A stretch of 64,000 bases of DNA from Ensifer adhaerens (GCF_000697965.2 NZ_CP015880.1:2862001-2926000); one strand, 5' to 3'. Positions 22,981-33,503 are shown, counted from the first letter of the stretch. Numbers and translations: made by a program. Notes: generated by a model not told the origin, from the letters alone.

Positions 22981-23778
22981 ATGTTCATACCGCTTCACGA
23001 TACGAACACCCTGAAGCACATCAAGGTCCAGTACGTCACGATCAGCCTGATCGTCATCAACATTGCCGTCTGGCTGATCACCGGACCGATTGCCTCCGAG
23101 CAATTCACCAACGCCGCGCTGCTGGGCTTCGGCTATATCCCGGCGCTCATTTTCGACTACGCGCAGCTTGATCCCTCGCTCGTCGTCGTCCCCGACGGCT
23201 TCACCTTCGTCACCTATTCCTTCCTGCATGGCGACTTCATGCACCTCGCCATGAACATGCTGTTCCTCTGGGTGTTCGGCGACAATGTCGAGGATGCGCT
23301 CGGGCACTTCCGCTATCTCGCCTTCTATCTTCTCTGCGCGGCTGCAGGCGCACTGGCGCATGGGCTTCTCGACCCGGCCTCCGAGGCGCCGTTGATCGGC
23401 GCATCGGGCGCGATCTCCGGCGTCGTTGCCGCCTATTTCCTGCTACACCCGAAGGTGCGCGTCTGGGTGCTTGTCTTCTTCCGCATCCCGCTGCCCTTGC
23501 CCGCGGCCATCCCGCTTGCCTTCTGGATCGGCCAGCAGTTCTTCATGCTGGTCGTCGATCCCGGCAGCGGCGTGTCCTGGAGCGCCCATGTCGGCGGCAT
23601 CGTCGCGGGCCTGGTTCTGGTTGTCATTTTGCGACGCCGCGATGTGCCGCTTTTCGACCGCACGATCGTCACGCCGCGCGCCGTCCGGCACAAGGCCGAA
23701 CCGGTCACCGCAAGCCAACCGCCGTCGTCAGATGCGACAAGATCGCCCGTTCCCTGGGGACGCCAGACCGGATCCTGA
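22981..23778 (+). CDS. Rhomboid-family intramembrane serine protease
   Basis: A 265-residue protein with six membrane helices. The catalytic dyad is Ser142 (GASGAISG) and His203 (SAHVGG); the HGDFMHLAMNM block at 83-93 and NVEDALG at 102-108 are conserved in bacterial rhomboids. The C-terminal 40 residues are a cytoplasmic tail. ATG at 22981. Substrates are unknown. Confidence 0.86.
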   Translation: MFIPLHDTNTLKHIKVQYVTISLIVINIAVWLITGPIASEQFTNAALLGFGYIPALIFDYAQLDPSLVVVPDGFTFVTYSFLHGDFMHLAMNMLFLWVFGDNVEDALGHFRYLAFYLLCAAAGALAHGLLDPASEAPLIGASGAISGVVAAYFLLHPKVRVWVLVFFRIPLPLPAAIPLAFWIGQQFFMLVVDPGSGVSWSAHVGGIVAGLVLVVILRRRDVPLFDRTIVTPRAVRHKAEPVTASQPPSSDATRSPVPWGRQTGS

Positions 23779-23899
23779 CACCGGCAATCGCCAGCCTTCA
23801 ACGAGGATGATCCGTTATTTCAATGGCTTGCCTGAAGCGCGCCCGGCCCTGCCGGGACAGTGCCGCATCAGGCCCCAAGCCACTTGCCATCGATCATTC

Positions 23900-23919
23900 T
23901 TACGTGTACGTAAACGTAA
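23900..23919. promoter_or_regulatory. LiuR-like operator upstream of etfBA
   Basis: TTACGTGTACGTAAACGTAA, in the 285-bp gap before etfB. It contains a near-perfect palindrome (TTACGT-GT-ACGTAA). From memory it resembles the motif of LiuR-type MerR regulators of branched-chain amino acid/acyl-CoA breakdown in proteobacteria, whose regulons include etfBA. The rest of the gap shows a possible -10 (TATAT near 23935) and no other structure. Confidence 0.5.
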
Positions 23920-24063
23920 TTCCAATTCTCGGGATTATATCGATTTAGCGCCATGTACAGCGATTGTAATTGGAGAAAAAACGCGTATCGATGTCGCCAA
24001 CCGACAATCAGGCGGCTCCGTTAAGGCGCATTTTCCTGCGAAAGCTCTTGGAGGGAAGAATCC

Positions 24064-24813
24064 ATGAAAATACTTGTGACGGTGAAGCGGGTCGTTGACT
24101 ACAACGTCAAGATCCGCGTGAAGGCAGACGGTTCGGGCGTCGAACTTGCGAACGTGAAGATGTCGATGAACCCCTTCGACGAAATCTCGGTCGAAGAAGC
24201 GCTCAGGCTGAAGGAAGCCGGCAAGGCTGAGGAAGTCGTCGTCGTTTCCGTTGGTCCGGCCAAGGCCGAAGAGACGCTGCGCACGGCGCTCGCCATGGGG
24301 GCCGACCGCGCCATCCTGGTTGAGACCGAAGACCAGGTCGAGCCGCTCGCTGTCGCCAAGATCGTCAAGGGTGTGGCCGAGGCTGAACAGCCGGGCCTGA
24401 TTATCGTCGGCAAGCAGGCAATCGACGACGATTCGAACCAGACCGGCCAGATGCTGTCCGCCCTGCTCGGCTGGGCGCAAGGCACCTTCGCCTCCAAGGT
24501 CGAGATCGGCGATGGCAAAGCAACCGTGACGCGCGAAGTCGACGGCGGTCTGCAGACGATCGACATCAAGCTGCCGGCCGTCGTTACCACCGACCTGCGC
24601 CTGAACGAGCCGCGCTACGCCTCACTGCCGAACATCATGAAGGCGAAGAAGAAGCCGCTCGACAAGAAGTCGCCGGCCGACTTCGGCGTCGACACCGCCG
24701 CCCGCCTCAAGGTGCTGAAGACCGAGGAGCCGTCGGGCCGCAAGGCCGGCATCAAGGTCAAGTCGGTCGCCGAGCTCGTCGAAAAGCTCAAAACCGAAGC
24801 CGGCGTGCTCTGA
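24064..24813 (+). CDS. etfB: Electron transfer flavoprotein beta subunit
   Basis: A 249-residue beta subunit: [20 protein letters not shown], the [11 protein letters not shown] nucleotide region, and [13 protein letters not shown] (the AMP-binding/recognition loop). Together with EtfA it accepts electrons from acyl-CoA dehydrogenases and passes them to ETF-ubiquinone oxidoreductase. Start ATG at 24064 has GGAGGGA upstream. Translated with etfA, 22 bp downstream. Confidence 0.93.
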   Translation: MKILVTVKRVVDYNVKIRVKADGSGVELANVKMSMNPFDEISVEEALRLKEAGKAEEVVVVSVGPAKAEETLRTALAMGADRAILVETEDQVEPLAVAKIVKGVAEAEQPGLIIVGKQAIDDDSNQTGQMLSALLGWAQGTFASKVEIGDGKATVTREVDGGLQTIDIKLPAVVTTDLRLNEPRYASLPNIMKAKKKPLDKKSPADFGVDTAARLKVLKTEEPSGRKAGIKVKSVAELVEKLKTEAGVL

Positions 24814-24835
24814 TTTAAGGAAGGGAGATTTTATC

Positions 24836-25765
24836 ATGGCCATTCTTCTTCTGGCTGACCACGACAGCAACCACCTTTCCGACCAGACCGCCAAGGCGCT
24901 GAGCGCCGCTTCGAAGATTGGCGGCGATGTGCATGTTCTCGTTGCCGGCGCCGGCGCGAAGCAAGCTGCCGAACAGGCCGCCAAGCTTGCAGGCGTTGCC
25001 AAGGTGCTCGTTGCCGACGACGCCTCGCTTGCCAACAACCTCGCAGAACCGCTCGCTGCCCTGATCGTCTCGCTCGCTGGCAGCTACGACACGATCGTGA
25101 GCGCCGCGACCTCGGTCGGCAAGAACGTCATGCCGCGCGTTGCAGCCCTGCTCGACGTTTCCCAGGTTTCGGAAATCATCGAAGTTGTCTCGTCGGATAC
25201 CTTCAAGCGTCCGATCTATGCCGGCAACGCCATCCAGACGGTGCAGACGACCGAAGCCAAGCGCGTCATCACCGTGCGCACCGCCTCCTTCGCGTCCGCC
25301 CCTGAAGGCGGCTCGGCCGCGATCGAGAGCGTTTCGGCTGCCGCCAACCCCGGCGTTTCCTCCTTCGTCGCCGACGCCCTGTCGTCGTCCGACCGCCCGG
25401 AGCTGACGTCTGCCAAGATCATCATCTCCGGTGGCCGCGCGCTCGGCTCGTCGGAAAAGTTCCAGGAAGTGATCCTGCCGGTGGCCGACAAGCTCGGCGC
25501 TGCCGTCGGCGCTTCGCGCGCTGCCGTCGACGCCGGTTATGCCCCGAACGACTGGCAGGTCGGCCAGACCGGCAAGGTGGTCGCACCCGATCTCTACATC
25601 GCCTGCGGCATTTCCGGTGCCATCCAGCACCTCGCCGGCATGAAGGACTCGAAGGTCATCGTCGCCATCAACAAGGACGAAGAGGCGCCGATCTTCCAGG
25701 TCGCCGACTACGGCCTGGTTGCCGATCTCTTCGACGCTCTGCCGGAGTTGCAGAAGGCGCTGTAA
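24836..25765 (+). CDS. etfA: Electron transfer flavoprotein alpha subunit
   Basis: A 309-residue alpha subunit carrying the [15 protein letters not shown] (about 200-211), [22 protein letters not shown] and [16 protein letters not shown] are its FAD-binding stretches. Forms a heterodimer with EtfB. Starts after an AAGGAAGGGAG type RBS. The operon likely ends at the terminator 25838-25863. Confidence 0.93.
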   Translation: MAILLLADHDSNHLSDQTAKALSAASKIGGDVHVLVAGAGAKQAAEQAAKLAGVAKVLVADDASLANNLAEPLAALIVSLAGSYDTIVSAATSVGKNVMPRVAALLDVSQVSEIIEVVSSDTFKRPIYAGNAIQTVQTTEAKRVITVRTASFASAPEGGSAAIESVSAAANPGVSSFVADALSSSDRPELTSAKIIISGGRALGSSEKFQEVILPVADKLGAAVGASRAAVDAGYAPNDWQVGQTGKVVAPDLYIACGISGAIQHLAGMKDSKVIVAINKDEEAPIFQVADYGLVADLFDALPELQKAL

Positions 25766-25837
25766 GCCCAAATCGATGCCACCCTCCGCACCCATGAAAA
25801 GGGCTGGCAAAAGCGGGGACTTGGCATTAACAATCTA

Positions 25838-25863
25838 CCGGGCCGGCCAAACCGGCCCGGTTT
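25838..25863 (+). terminator. Terminator after etfBA
   Basis: Perfect 9-bp stem CCGGGCCGG / CCGGCCCGG with a 5-base loop followed by TTT. Short T run, but strong stem; lies 73 bp after etfA. Confidence 0.72.
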
Positions 25864-25916
25864 GCGTGTCTGATGGCGGCCTTGCCGCCAACCCTTGAAG
25901 ATGGATGTTCGCCGCG

Positions 25917-26789
25917 ATGATCAAGACGGTCGGAATTATTGGTGCCGGGCAAATGGGCTGTGGCATCGCACATGTTTCGGCAATCGCCGGATACAAGGTG
26001 CAGATCTATGATCTGGCCGCCGAACGGATCGAAGCGGGCCTTGCAACCGTCAACGGCAACCTTGCCCGTCAGGTCTCCTCCGGCAAGATGACCGACGAGG
26101 CCCGCAAGGCAGCCCTTGCCCTGATCAAGGGCTCTTCCGATATCAACGACCTGTCCCAGGCCGATCTTGTGATTGAAGCCGTCACCGAAGACGAAACGAT
26201 CAAGCGCAAGATCTACGGTCAGGTTTGTCCGATCCTGAAGCCGGAAGCGATTCTCGCGACGAATACCTCGTCCCTGTCGATCACGCGCCTGGCCTCCGCC
26301 ACCGATCGCCCCGAGCACTTCATGGGCATCCACTTCATGAACCCGGTTCCGGTGATGAAGCTGGTCGAGCTCGTGCGCGGCATCGCCACGGACGAACAGA
26401 CCTTCAAGACCGCCAAGGAATTCGTCGCGACGCTCGACAAGACCGTGACAGTCGCCGAAGATTTTCCGGCCTTCATCGTCAACCGCATTCTGCTGCCGAT
26501 GATCAACGAGGCGATCTATACGCTTTATGAAGGCGTCGGCAGTGTCGAGGCGATCGATACCGCCATGAAGCTCGGCGCCAACCATCCCATGGGCCCGCTG
26601 CAGCTTGCCGACTTCATCGGCCTCGACACCTGCCTGTCGATCATGCAGGTGCTCTATGACGGCCTGGCGGACTCGAAGTATCGCCCCTGCCCGCTGCTGG
26701 TGAAATATGTCGAAGCCGGCTGGCTCGGCCGCAAGTCCGGACGCGGCTTCTACGACTATCGCGGCGAAGTGCCGGTTCCCACCCGCTAA
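25917..26789 (+). CDS. 3-hydroxybutyryl-CoA dehydrogenase
   Basis: A 290-residue enzyme of the 3-hydroxyacyl-CoA dehydrogenase family (hbd/paaH type). GAGQMG at 9-14 is the NAD loop, and NTSSLSITRLA and FMGIHFMNPVPVMKLVE hold the catalytic His/Glu. It oxidises 3-hydroxybutyryl-CoA to acetoacetyl-CoA, or the reverse for PHB metabolism; matches the neighbouring etfBA in fatty/amino acid breakdown. Start ATG at 25917 (MIKTVGII); a codon 12 bases upstream is an alternative. Confidence 0.9.
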   Translation: MIKTVGIIGAGQMGCGIAHVSAIAGYKVQIYDLAAERIEAGLATVNGNLARQVSSGKMTDEARKAALALIKGSSDINDLSQADLVIEAVTEDETIKRKIYGQVCPILKPEAILATNTSSLSITRLASATDRPEHFMGIHFMNPVPVMKLVELVRGIATDEQTFKTAKEFVATLDKTVTVAEDFPAFIVNRILLPMINEAIYTLYEGVGSVEAIDTAMKLGANHPMGPLQLADFIGLDTCLSIMQVLYDGLADSKYRPCPLLVKYVEAGWLGRKSGRGFYDYRGEVPVPTR

Positions 26790-26810
26790 TTCCGTCAGCA
26801 TTTGACAAGA

Positions 26811-26836
26811 AAAACCCGGCGATCCGCCGGGTTTTT
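26811..26836. terminator. Bidirectional terminator between hbd and tlpA
   Basis: AAAA, then stem CCCGGCG / CGCCGGG with loop ATC, then TTTTT: functional from either side, between convergent genes. Confidence 0.85.
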
Positions 26837-26858
26837 CTTTGTCCAGATCTAGTCTCCT

Positions 26859-27530
26859 TCAGCTTCCCGCAGCAGGAGCAAGCGCCGCGCTGATCAGCGC
26901 CTTGGCGTCGTCGCTGTCCCAGGCGGCCGGCCCGTTCATCGAGCCGATCAGGCAGCCCTTGTCGTCGAGCAGCAGGGTTGCCGGCAGGCCGAAGGCCAGG
27001 CCTTCCTTCTTCATGTTGTTGAACACGCCCATCGAGGCGTCGCGATAATAGCCAAGCTCATGCACGGCCGTCTCGTCGAGGAAAGCCTTCGGCTTCTCGT
27101 CGTCGCCGACGTCGATGTTGATCGCCACCACTTCGAACTTGTCGCTGCCGAGCGACTTCTGCAGGGCGTTCAAGGCCGGCATTTCCTCGCGGCAGGGAAC
27201 GCACCACGTCGCCCAGAGATTGACGAGCAGCGTCTTGCCGGCAAAGGCCGAGACATTGGTCGGCTTGCCGTCCGGACCGTTGAAGTCGAGCGCGATCGGC
27301 CGCGGCGACGACGCCGGCGACATCGCGGCGACCTGCCCCTTCATGAAGGGTGTCAGCGCAGCGACCTTGGCCGAGGTCAGCGGGCAACTGGCGGAGGCCG
27401 TTTCGGTTGCCTCACCATTGCCAGACCCGGTCTCCTTCACGTATACCGCTGCCGCACCGACGATCACGCCGAACAGGGCGGCGAGCGCGAACAGTTTCAC
27501 GGCCGGGGGGGATTTCTTCTGGTCGGGCAT
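26859..27530 (-). CDS. tlpA: TlpA-family thiol:disulfide reductase
   Basis: A 223-residue protein with one N-terminal membrane anchor (about 12-31) and a periplasmic thioredoxin domain with WCVPC at 109-113. TlpA reduces apo-cytochrome oxidase CuA/copper chaperones in alphaproteobacteria and is needed for cytochrome aa3 assembly. An extra Cys49 precedes the domain. ATG at 27530 with GGAG. Divergent from argH by 26 bp. Confidence 0.85.
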   Translation of the reverse strand: MPDQKKSPPAVKLFALAALFGVIVGAAAVYVKETGSGNGEATETASASCPLTSAKVAALTPFMKGQVAAMSPASSPRPIALDFNGPDGKPTNVSAFAGKTLLVNLWATWCVPCREEMPALNALQKSLGSDKFEVVAINIDVGDDEKPKAFLDETAVHELGYYRDASMGVFNNMKKEGLAFGLPATLLLDDKGCLIGSMNGPAAWDSDDAKALISAALAPAAGS

Positions 27531-27556
27531 TTCATTCTCCAAGGCGGGCATTCTTC

Positions 27557-28960
27557 ATGGCTGACGGCAATTCCGAGACGAAATCCTCCAACCAGATGTG
27601 GGGCGGTCGCTTTGCCTCGGGTCCGGACGCGATCATGGAGGAAATAAATGCCTCGATCGGCTTCGACAAGAAGCTCTATGCCCAGGACATCCGCGGCTCA
27701 ATAGCGCATGCGACGATGCTGGCGCATCAAGGCATCATTTCGGCCGACGACAAAGACAAGATCGTTCACGGCCTGAACACGATCCTGTCAGAGATCGAAA
27801 GTGGTGCGTTCGAGTTCTCACGCCGCCTCGAAGACATCCACATGAACATCGAGGCCCGGCTCGCGACCCTGATCGGTCCGGCTGCCGGCCGCCTCCACAC
27901 CGCCCGCTCGCGCAACGATCAGGTGGCGCTCGACTTCCGCCTCTGGGTCAAGGAAGAGCTGCAGCGCACCGAGAAAGCGCTGACGGCGCTGATCGCCGCC
28001 TTCCTCGACCGCGCCGAGGAACATGCCGATACCGTCATGCCCGGCTTCACCCATCTGCAGACCGCGCAGCCCGTCACCTTCGGCCATCACTGCATGGCCT
28101 ATGTCGAGATGTTCGGCCGCGACCGCTCGCGCGTGCGTCACGCCATCGAGCACATGGACGAGAGCCCGATCGGCGCCGCCGCCCTTGCCGGCACCGGATT
28201 CCCGATCGACCGTCACATGACCGCCAAGGCGCTCGGCTTTGCCGGCCCGACCCGCAACTCGATCGACACGGTATCGGACCGCGACTTCGCGCTCGAATTC
28301 CTGTCGATGGCCTCGATCACTGCCACGCACCTGTCGCGGCTGGCCGAAGAGATCGTCATCTGGTCGACGCCGCAGTTCGGCTTCATCCGCCTGTCGGATG
28401 CATTTTCGACCGGCTCCTCGATCATGCCGCAGAAGAAGAATCCCGACGCCGCTGAACTGGTGCGCGCCAAGACCGGCCGCATCAACGGTTCGTTGATCGC
28501 GCTGCTCACGGTCATGAAGGGTCTGCCGCTCGCCTATTCCAAGGACATGCAGGAAGACAAGGAACAGGTCTTCGACTCAGCCGAAAGCCTCGAGCTGGCG
28601 ATCGCCGCCATGACCGGCATGGTTCGTGACATGACCATCCGTAGCGATCGCATGAAGGCCGCCGCCGGCTCCGGCTATTCGACCGCGACCGACCTTGCCG
28701 ACTGGTTGGTGCGTGAGGCAGGCCTGCCCTTCCGCGACGCCCACCATGTGACCGGCCGCGCCGTGGCGCTTGCTGAACAGAAGGGCTGCGACCTCGCGGA
28801 TCTTTCGCTTGCCGACCTGCAGTCGATCCACGCCGACATCACCGAGAAGGTCTTCGATGTCCTGACGGTCGAAGCCTCCGTGGCCAGCCGTACCTCCTTC
28901 GGCGGCACGGCGCCCAACGAGGTTCGCAAGCAGATCGCCTGGTGGCGCGCCCGCAACTAA
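27557..28960 (+). CDS. argH: Argininosuccinate lyase
   Basis: A 467-residue fumarase/aspartase-superfamily lyase that splits argininosuccinate to arginine and fumarate. THLQTAQP (about 165-172) and the signature [11 protein letters not shown] at 286-296 (catalytic Ser287/Ser288) are intact. Starts ATG at 27557; a long upstream frame is a shadow of tlpA. The argH-lptM-lysA order is a common alphaproteobacterial arrangement. Confidence 0.95.
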   Translation: MADGNSETKSSNQMWGGRFASGPDAIMEEINASIGFDKKLYAQDIRGSIAHATMLAHQGIISADDKDKIVHGLNTILSEIESGAFEFSRRLEDIHMNIEARLATLIGPAAGRLHTARSRNDQVALDFRLWVKEELQRTEKALTALIAAFLDRAEEHADTVMPGFTHLQTAQPVTFGHHCMAYVEMFGRDRSRVRHAIEHMDESPIGAAALAGTGFPIDRHMTAKALGFAGPTRNSIDTVSDRDFALEFLSMASITATHLSRLAEEIVIWSTPQFGFIRLSDAFSTGSSIMPQKKNPDAAELVRAKTGRINGSLIALLTVMKGLPLAYSKDMQEDKEQVFDSAESLELAIAAMTGMVRDMTIRSDRMKAAAGSGYSTATDLADWLVREAGLPFRDAHHVTGRAVALAEQKGCDLADLSLADLQSIHADITEKVFDVLTVEASVASRTSFGGTAPNEVRKQIAWWRARN

Positions 28961-29078
28961 GACATCTGCTCCCAAGCCCGCTGCGGGCGGCTCTTCGCCC
29001 GCAGAAACAGGGTGCACAAGTGCCTGAAAAATCGGTAAGACATCGCACCTGCATCAGTTCCCGCGAAGGAAAATCACG

Positions 29079-29273
29079 ATGACATTCACGAAGGCGGCCC
29101 GGCTTGCACTTCTGCTGGCGATCCCCGGGCTGGTTCTTGTCGGTTGTGGACGCAAGGGCGACCTCGATCGCCCCGGCTCGACCGCGCCGATCAACACCAA
29201 GGCGCCGGCAGGAACTGTCGAGCAGAAGGAAAAAGCAGACGAGCGTTCGTTCCTGCTCGATCCCCTCCTCTAG
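29079..29273 (+). CDS. LptM-like small lipoprotein
   Basis: A 64-residue lipoprotein: signal peptide 1-22 with lipobox LVGC (Cys23), then GRKGDLDRPGS. Matches the YifL/LptM family, which in E. coli helps the LptD translocon fold. The G-R-K-G-D(L) after the cysteine is the family hallmark. Sits between argH and lysA. Confidence 0.8.
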   Translation: MTFTKAARLALLLAIPGLVLVGCGRKGDLDRPGSTAPINTKAPAGTVEQKEKADERSFLLDPLL

Positions 29274-29281
29274 TAGAAATT

Positions 29282-29327
29282 ACGCAATTCCGAACGGAAG
29301 CCGCTTCGCACTTTCCTGGAATTGCTC
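29282..29327. repeat. Short rhizobial palindromic intergenic repeat, copy B
   Basis: Begins ACGCAATTCCGAACGGAAG and ends CTGGAATTGC, with perfect 8-bp terminal inverted repeats GCAATTCC/GGAATTGC. Aligns with copy A at 22257-22305. Ends 19 bp before the lysA GTG and so lies within the leader. Confidence 0.65.
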
Positions 29328-29345
29328 AAAGTCGAGCTGCGTGAC

Positions 29346-30614
29346 GTGAACCATTTTCAATACCGCGACGGAATTCTCTACGCCGAAGATGTGCCGGTGA
29401 CCGATATCGCCCGCGCCGTCGGCACACCCTTCTACTGCTACTCGACCGCCACGCTCGAGCGCCACTACACGGTGTTCTCCAAGGCTTTCGCCGATGTGGA
29501 TGCGATGGTTTGCTATGCGATGAAGGCCAACTCGAACCAGGCGGTACTGAAGACGCTCGGCCGCCTCGGCGCCGGCGTCGACGTGGTCTCTGGCGGTGAG
29601 CTGCGCCGGGCGCTGGCGGCCGGCATCCCGGCAAACCGCATCATGTTCTCCGGCGTCGGCAAGACGCCGCTGGAAATGGATCTCGCACTGGAAGCCGGCA
29701 TCTACTGCTTCAACGTCGAGTCCGAGCCGGAACTCGAGGTCCTGAACCAGCGCGCCGTTCGTGCCGGCAAGCGCGCCCATGTGTCCTTCCGCATCAACCC
29801 TGATGTTGACGCGAAGACCCATTCCAAGATTTCCACGGGCAAGAAGGAAAACAAGTTCGGCATTTCCTGGGAGCGCGCCCGTGCGGTCTACGCCCATGCC
29901 GCAACGCTGCCCGGCATTGAGGTGACCGGCATCGACATGCATATCGGCAGCCAGATCACCGAACTGCAGCCCTTCGACGACGCCTTCAAGCTGCTGCGCG
30001 AACTGGTCGATACGCTGCGTTCCGACGGCCACTCGATCGATCACGTCGACATCGGCGGCGGCCTCGGCATTCCCTACAAGGACGACAACAATCCGCCCCC
30101 GCTGCCGGACGCCTATGCGGAAATCGTCAAGAGCCAGCTGCAGTCGCTCGGCTGCAAGATCGTCACCGAACCGGGCCGGCTGATCGTCGGCAACGCCGGC
30201 ATCCTGGTGACCGAAGTCATCTACGTGAAGGACGGCGGCGACAAGACCTTCGTCATCGTCGACGGTGCGATGAACGATCTCATCCGCCCGACCCTCTATG
30301 AGGCCTATCACGAGATCCGCCCGGTCCGCATTTCCGCCGCCAACGCGCCGCGCATCCGCGCCGACGTCGTGGGCCCGGTCTGCGAAACCGGCGACTATCT
30401 GGCGCTCGACCGCGAGATGGCGATGCCGAAGCCTGGCGATCTCTTTGCCATCAGCTCGGCCGGCGCCTACGGCGCCGTGCAGGCCAGCACCTACAATTCA
30501 CGCCTCCTGATCCCGGAAGTTCTGGTCAAGGGCGACCGTTTCCACGTCGTTCGCCCGCGTCAGGACTATGACGCGTTGATCGGTCTCGATTCGGTGCCGG
30601 ACTGGCTCGACTGA
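29346..30614 (+). CDS. lysA: Diaminopimelate decarboxylase
   Basis: A 422-residue PLP enzyme making lysine from meso-diaminopimelate. Lys60 in CYAMKANSN carries PLP; HIGSQI (about 200), GGGLGIPY and VCETGDYLALDRE (near 345-358) are conserved family blocks. GTG at 29346 (NHFQYRDGILYA) is preferred; the frame extends 8 codons up into the palindromic repeat. Followed by a 206-bp gap showing nothing notable. Confidence 0.93.
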   Translation: MNHFQYRDGILYAEDVPVTDIARAVGTPFYCYSTATLERHYTVFSKAFADVDAMVCYAMKANSNQAVLKTLGRLGAGVDVVSGGELRRALAAGIPANRIMFSGVGKTPLEMDLALEAGIYCFNVESEPELEVLNQRAVRAGKRAHVSFRINPDVDAKTHSKISTGKKENKFGISWERARAVYAHAATLPGIEVTGIDMHIGSQITELQPFDDAFKLLRELVDTLRSDGHSIDHVDIGGGLGIPYKDDNNPPPLPDAYAEIVKSQLQSLGCKIVTEPGRLIVGNAGILVTEVIYVKDGGDKTFVIVDGAMNDLIRPTLYEAYHEIRPVRISAANAPRIRADVVGPVCETGDYLALDREMAMPKPGDLFAISSAGAYGAVQASTYNSRLLIPEVLVKGDRFHVVRPRQDYDALIGLDSVPDWLD

Positions 30615-30820
30615 CCCGTCCGGGCGCGACAACGACAATCTGTGGATCGGCCGCCCGGCCGATCACGATTGTGTTTGCGCCCTCGTCTTCGCCACAAACG
30701 ATGGTATCCTGAACGCAAGCGGGATAGGCGAAGTTGCGTGCATTTTTGAGCTCGGCCGTCGCCTCACTACATTGGGTCAGCCACAAGCGTTGATGGGCGA
30801 CCGAAAGGAAACTTGGGCGG

Positions 30821-33481
30821 ATGACGCAATTCCGGCAGGATGAAACGCCACAACCGAAGCCGTTTTCGAGAACTCTGGCGCTGAAGAGATGGCTGGCGCG
30901 CGCGGTGCTGGTCGCCGAGCAGGTCCTGCCGCGTATCCTTCTGCCCGGTGCGATCGCCCTTCTGTTTCTTGCCTTCGCCTGGCTCGGCTTCTTTCGCGCT
31001 GCACCTTTCTGGCTACATGCGGTCGCGCTCTTTGCCTTTGCGCTAACCTTCCTCGCCTCTCTCTTACCGCTCAGCCGGTTGCGGCTTCCCGGTAATGCCG
31101 ATGCCGATCGCATGCTCGAAGAGCGCAATGCGCTGCCGCATCAGGCCATCCGCGTCCAGGACGATCGCCCCGCGACCGACACCCCTCTGGGCGAGGCGCT
31201 CTGGCGCGAACACCAGGCGCGCATGGCTCGCATGATCGGCACCCTCGAGACTGGCCTGCCGCGGCCCGATATCGCCAGGCACGATCCCTTCGCGCTCAGG
31301 GCCGTGCCTGTGCTGCTCGCTTGCGTCGCCTTTGCCTATTCCTATTCCAACCGCGCCGGATTGCTGAGTGATGCGTTCCGGCTGCCGCAGACGTCGATCG
31401 AAGCAGCCAATATCCGCGTCGATGCCTGGGTAACGCCGCCGCCCTATACCGGGCGGGCGCCAATCTTCCTGACGGGCAAGCCGGAAGCCGCCGCTGCCGT
31501 GAATGAAGACGCCGGGGCGATCACCATCCCGCAGTTCAGCGACATCACCGTACGGGTCACCGGCGCCGGTGCGGACGCGCCAGTGCGCTACGCGGAAACC
31601 GGCGGGAGCAAACCGATCGCCATTCCGGTGGCCGGCGAAAAGGCCGAGGAAAAGCAGAGCAAGCCGAAAGTGGACGATGCCAGCCCGAAGGTTGCCGAAA
31701 TGGTTGCAACGGAGCCGGCGCGCAGTCCGAATGCCGTGCGCAACCACGTCTACAAGGTCGTCAAGGATGGCGAACTTATCGTCGGCAGCCAGCGCTGGGC
31801 GTTCAAGATCACCCCGGACGGCGTGCCTCAGATCGCCTTTGACGGAATCCCCCATCCGACCATCAACGCGGCGCTCGAAATCACGTTTACGGCCAACGAC
31901 GATTACGGCATCGCCCAGGCCTGGGCGGAGATCAAGCCGCTCGACGAACCGGCGGAAGGCGCCCGCGCGCTCTATCCGCTACCGGAATACCGGCTCGATC
32001 TGCCGCGCCGTAACGCGCGCGAGGCAAAGGGCACGACCAGCCGAAACCTCAGCGAGCATCCGCTCGCCGGCAAGCGGGTAGCGGTGACGCTCGTCGCCCG
32101 GGATGCTGCCGGACAGGAAGGCCGCAGCCCGCCGCACGACATGATCCTGCCTGCCCGCCAGTTCTCGCAGCCGCTCGCCGGCGCCGTCGCCGAACAGCGT
32201 CAGGTTTTCGCGCTCAATGCCAACGACCTGCCGCGCGCCATCGACCTCAACGACGCCGTCACGGCGCTTGCTGAGGACTGGATCCCGAACCTCACTCATT
32301 TCCTGCTGTTGAAATCGGCGCGCACCCGGATGGCGCTCGCCTATAACGACGACATGTTGCGCGATGCCGCCGGATACCTCTGGGAGATCGCGCTCGGCAT
32401 CGAGGACGGCGACCTGTCGCTTGCCGAGCGCCGCCTGCGCGAAGCCCAGCAGGCGCTGTCGGACGCCTTGGAGCGCAACGCTTCGGACCAGGAAATCGCC
32501 AAGCTGATGCAGGAACTGCGCCAGGCGATGCAGGAATACATGCAGGCGCTCGCCGAGCAGGCGATGAAAAATCCACGCATGACCGGCAAGCTCGACCCGA
32601 ACAACATCCTCCGCCAGCAGGACCTCGAGAAGATGATGAACCAGATCGAGAATCTGGCGCGCTCGGGCGCGCGCGATCAGGCACAGCAGATGCTCTCGGA
32701 ACTGCAGCGCATGATGAACAACCTGCAGGCTGGCCGTAGCCAGCAGCAGATGGGCGAGCAGAACGACGCCATGCGCCAGCAGATGGACAAGCTCGGCAAG
32801 CTGATGCAGCAACAGCAGCAGTTGATGGACGAGACCTTCAAGTTCGACCAGGCCCTGCGTGACCGGATGCAGCGGGGCGACCCGCTGCAGGGCGAAGACA
32901 ACGAGCTCTTCGGTCAGGAAATGCCGCAGGACCCAGGTCAGCAGGGCGATCCGAATGGTCAGCCCAACCCACTCGACAACATGACCGCCGAACAGCTCAA
33001 GGATGCACTGAAACAGCTGAAAGAGCAGCAGGACGCGCTCGGAAAACAGCTCGGTGAGCTGAACAAGGGCCTGGAAAGCATGGGCATCAAGCCCGGCAAG
33101 GGCTTCGGCGAAGCCAAGCGCGAAATGGACGGCGCTTCCGGCGCGCTCGGCAAGGGCCAGGGCGAACAAGCCGTCGGCAATCAGGGCCGCGCGCTACAGG
33201 CCCTGCGCCAAGGCGCCCAAGATATGATGAACCAGATGCAGGGCCAAGGTCAGGGCGGCCCTGGCATGGGTGTTCCGCAATACGGTCAAAACGGCCGCGA
33301 TCCTTTGGGACGACGGCAACAGAATCTCGGCCCGAATTTCGGCGACCAGGTCAAGGTTCCAGACGAGATCGATTCTCAGCGCGCCCGACAAATCCTTGAC
33401 GAGATTCGCCGCAGGCTGGGCGACAGCCTGTCGCCGGAGCAGGAGCGCCAGTACCTCGAACGCCTGCTCGACATGCGCTGA
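30821..33481 (+). CDS. DUF4175/TIGR02302-family large membrane protein
   Basis: An 886-residue protein typical of Rhizobiales: N-terminal membrane segments (about 38-60, 67-88 and 160-178), a periplasmic region including PYTGRAPIFLTGKPEAAAA, and a long Gln/Met-rich coiled-coil half (about 540-830: QMLSELQRMMNNLQAGRSQQ, then DALGKQLGELNKGLESMG) ending in an HTH-like tail. The function is unknown; the family is large, membrane anchored and conserved. It has the family's usual length. Confidence 0.82.
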   Translation: MTQFRQDETPQPKPFSRTLALKRWLARAVLVAEQVLPRILLPGAIALLFLAFAWLGFFRAAPFWLHAVALFAFALTFLASLLPLSRLRLPGNADADRMLEERNALPHQAIRVQDDRPATDTPLGEALWREHQARMARMIGTLETGLPRPDIARHDPFALRAVPVLLACVAFAYSYSNRAGLLSDAFRLPQTSIEAANIRVDAWVTPPPYTGRAPIFLTGKPEAAAAVNEDAGAITIPQFSDITVRVTGAGADAPVRYAETGGSKPIAIPVAGEKAEEKQSKPKVDDASPKVAEMVATEPARSPNAVRNHVYKVVKDGELIVGSQRWAFKITPDGVPQIAFDGIPHPTINAALEITFTANDDYGIAQAWAEIKPLDEPAEGARALYPLPEYRLDLPRRNAREAKGTTSRNLSEHPLAGKRVAVTLVARDAAGQEGRSPPHDMILPARQFSQPLAGAVAEQRQVFALNANDLPRAIDLNDAVTALAEDWIPNLTHFLLLKSARTRMALAYNDDMLRDAAGYLWEIALGIEDGDLSLAERRLREAQQALSDALERNASDQEIAKLMQELRQAMQEYMQALAEQAMKNPRMTGKLDPNNILRQQDLEKMMNQIENLARSGARDQAQQMLSELQRMMNNLQAGRSQQQMGEQNDAMRQQMDKLGKLMQQQQQLMDETFKFDQALRDRMQRGDPLQGEDNELFGQEMPQDPGQQGDPNGQPNPLDNMTAEQLKDALKQLKEQQDALGKQLGELNKGLESMGIKPGKGFGEAKREMDGASGALGKGQGEQAVGNQGRALQALRQGAQDMMNQMQGQGQGGPGMGVPQYGQNGRDPLGRRQQNLGPNFGDQVKVPDEIDSQRARQILDEIRRRLGDSLSPEQERQYLERLLDMR

Positions 33482-33503
33482 GCCGAGCGCCCGGCTCAGC
33501 CCT
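33478..33503 (+). terminator. Probable terminator at the DUF4175 gene end
   Basis: A perfect 8-bp stem CTGAGCCG / CGGCTCAG including the stop codon, 6-base loop, followed by CCCTTT; the T run is short. Confidence 0.5.

Noticed and set aside
30824..30840. A third copy of the palindromic intergenic repeat (ACGCAATTCCGGCAGG at the start of the DUF4175 gene)
   Set aside because: Only about 11 bases agree and the partner arm is missing; likely chance or a very decayed end.
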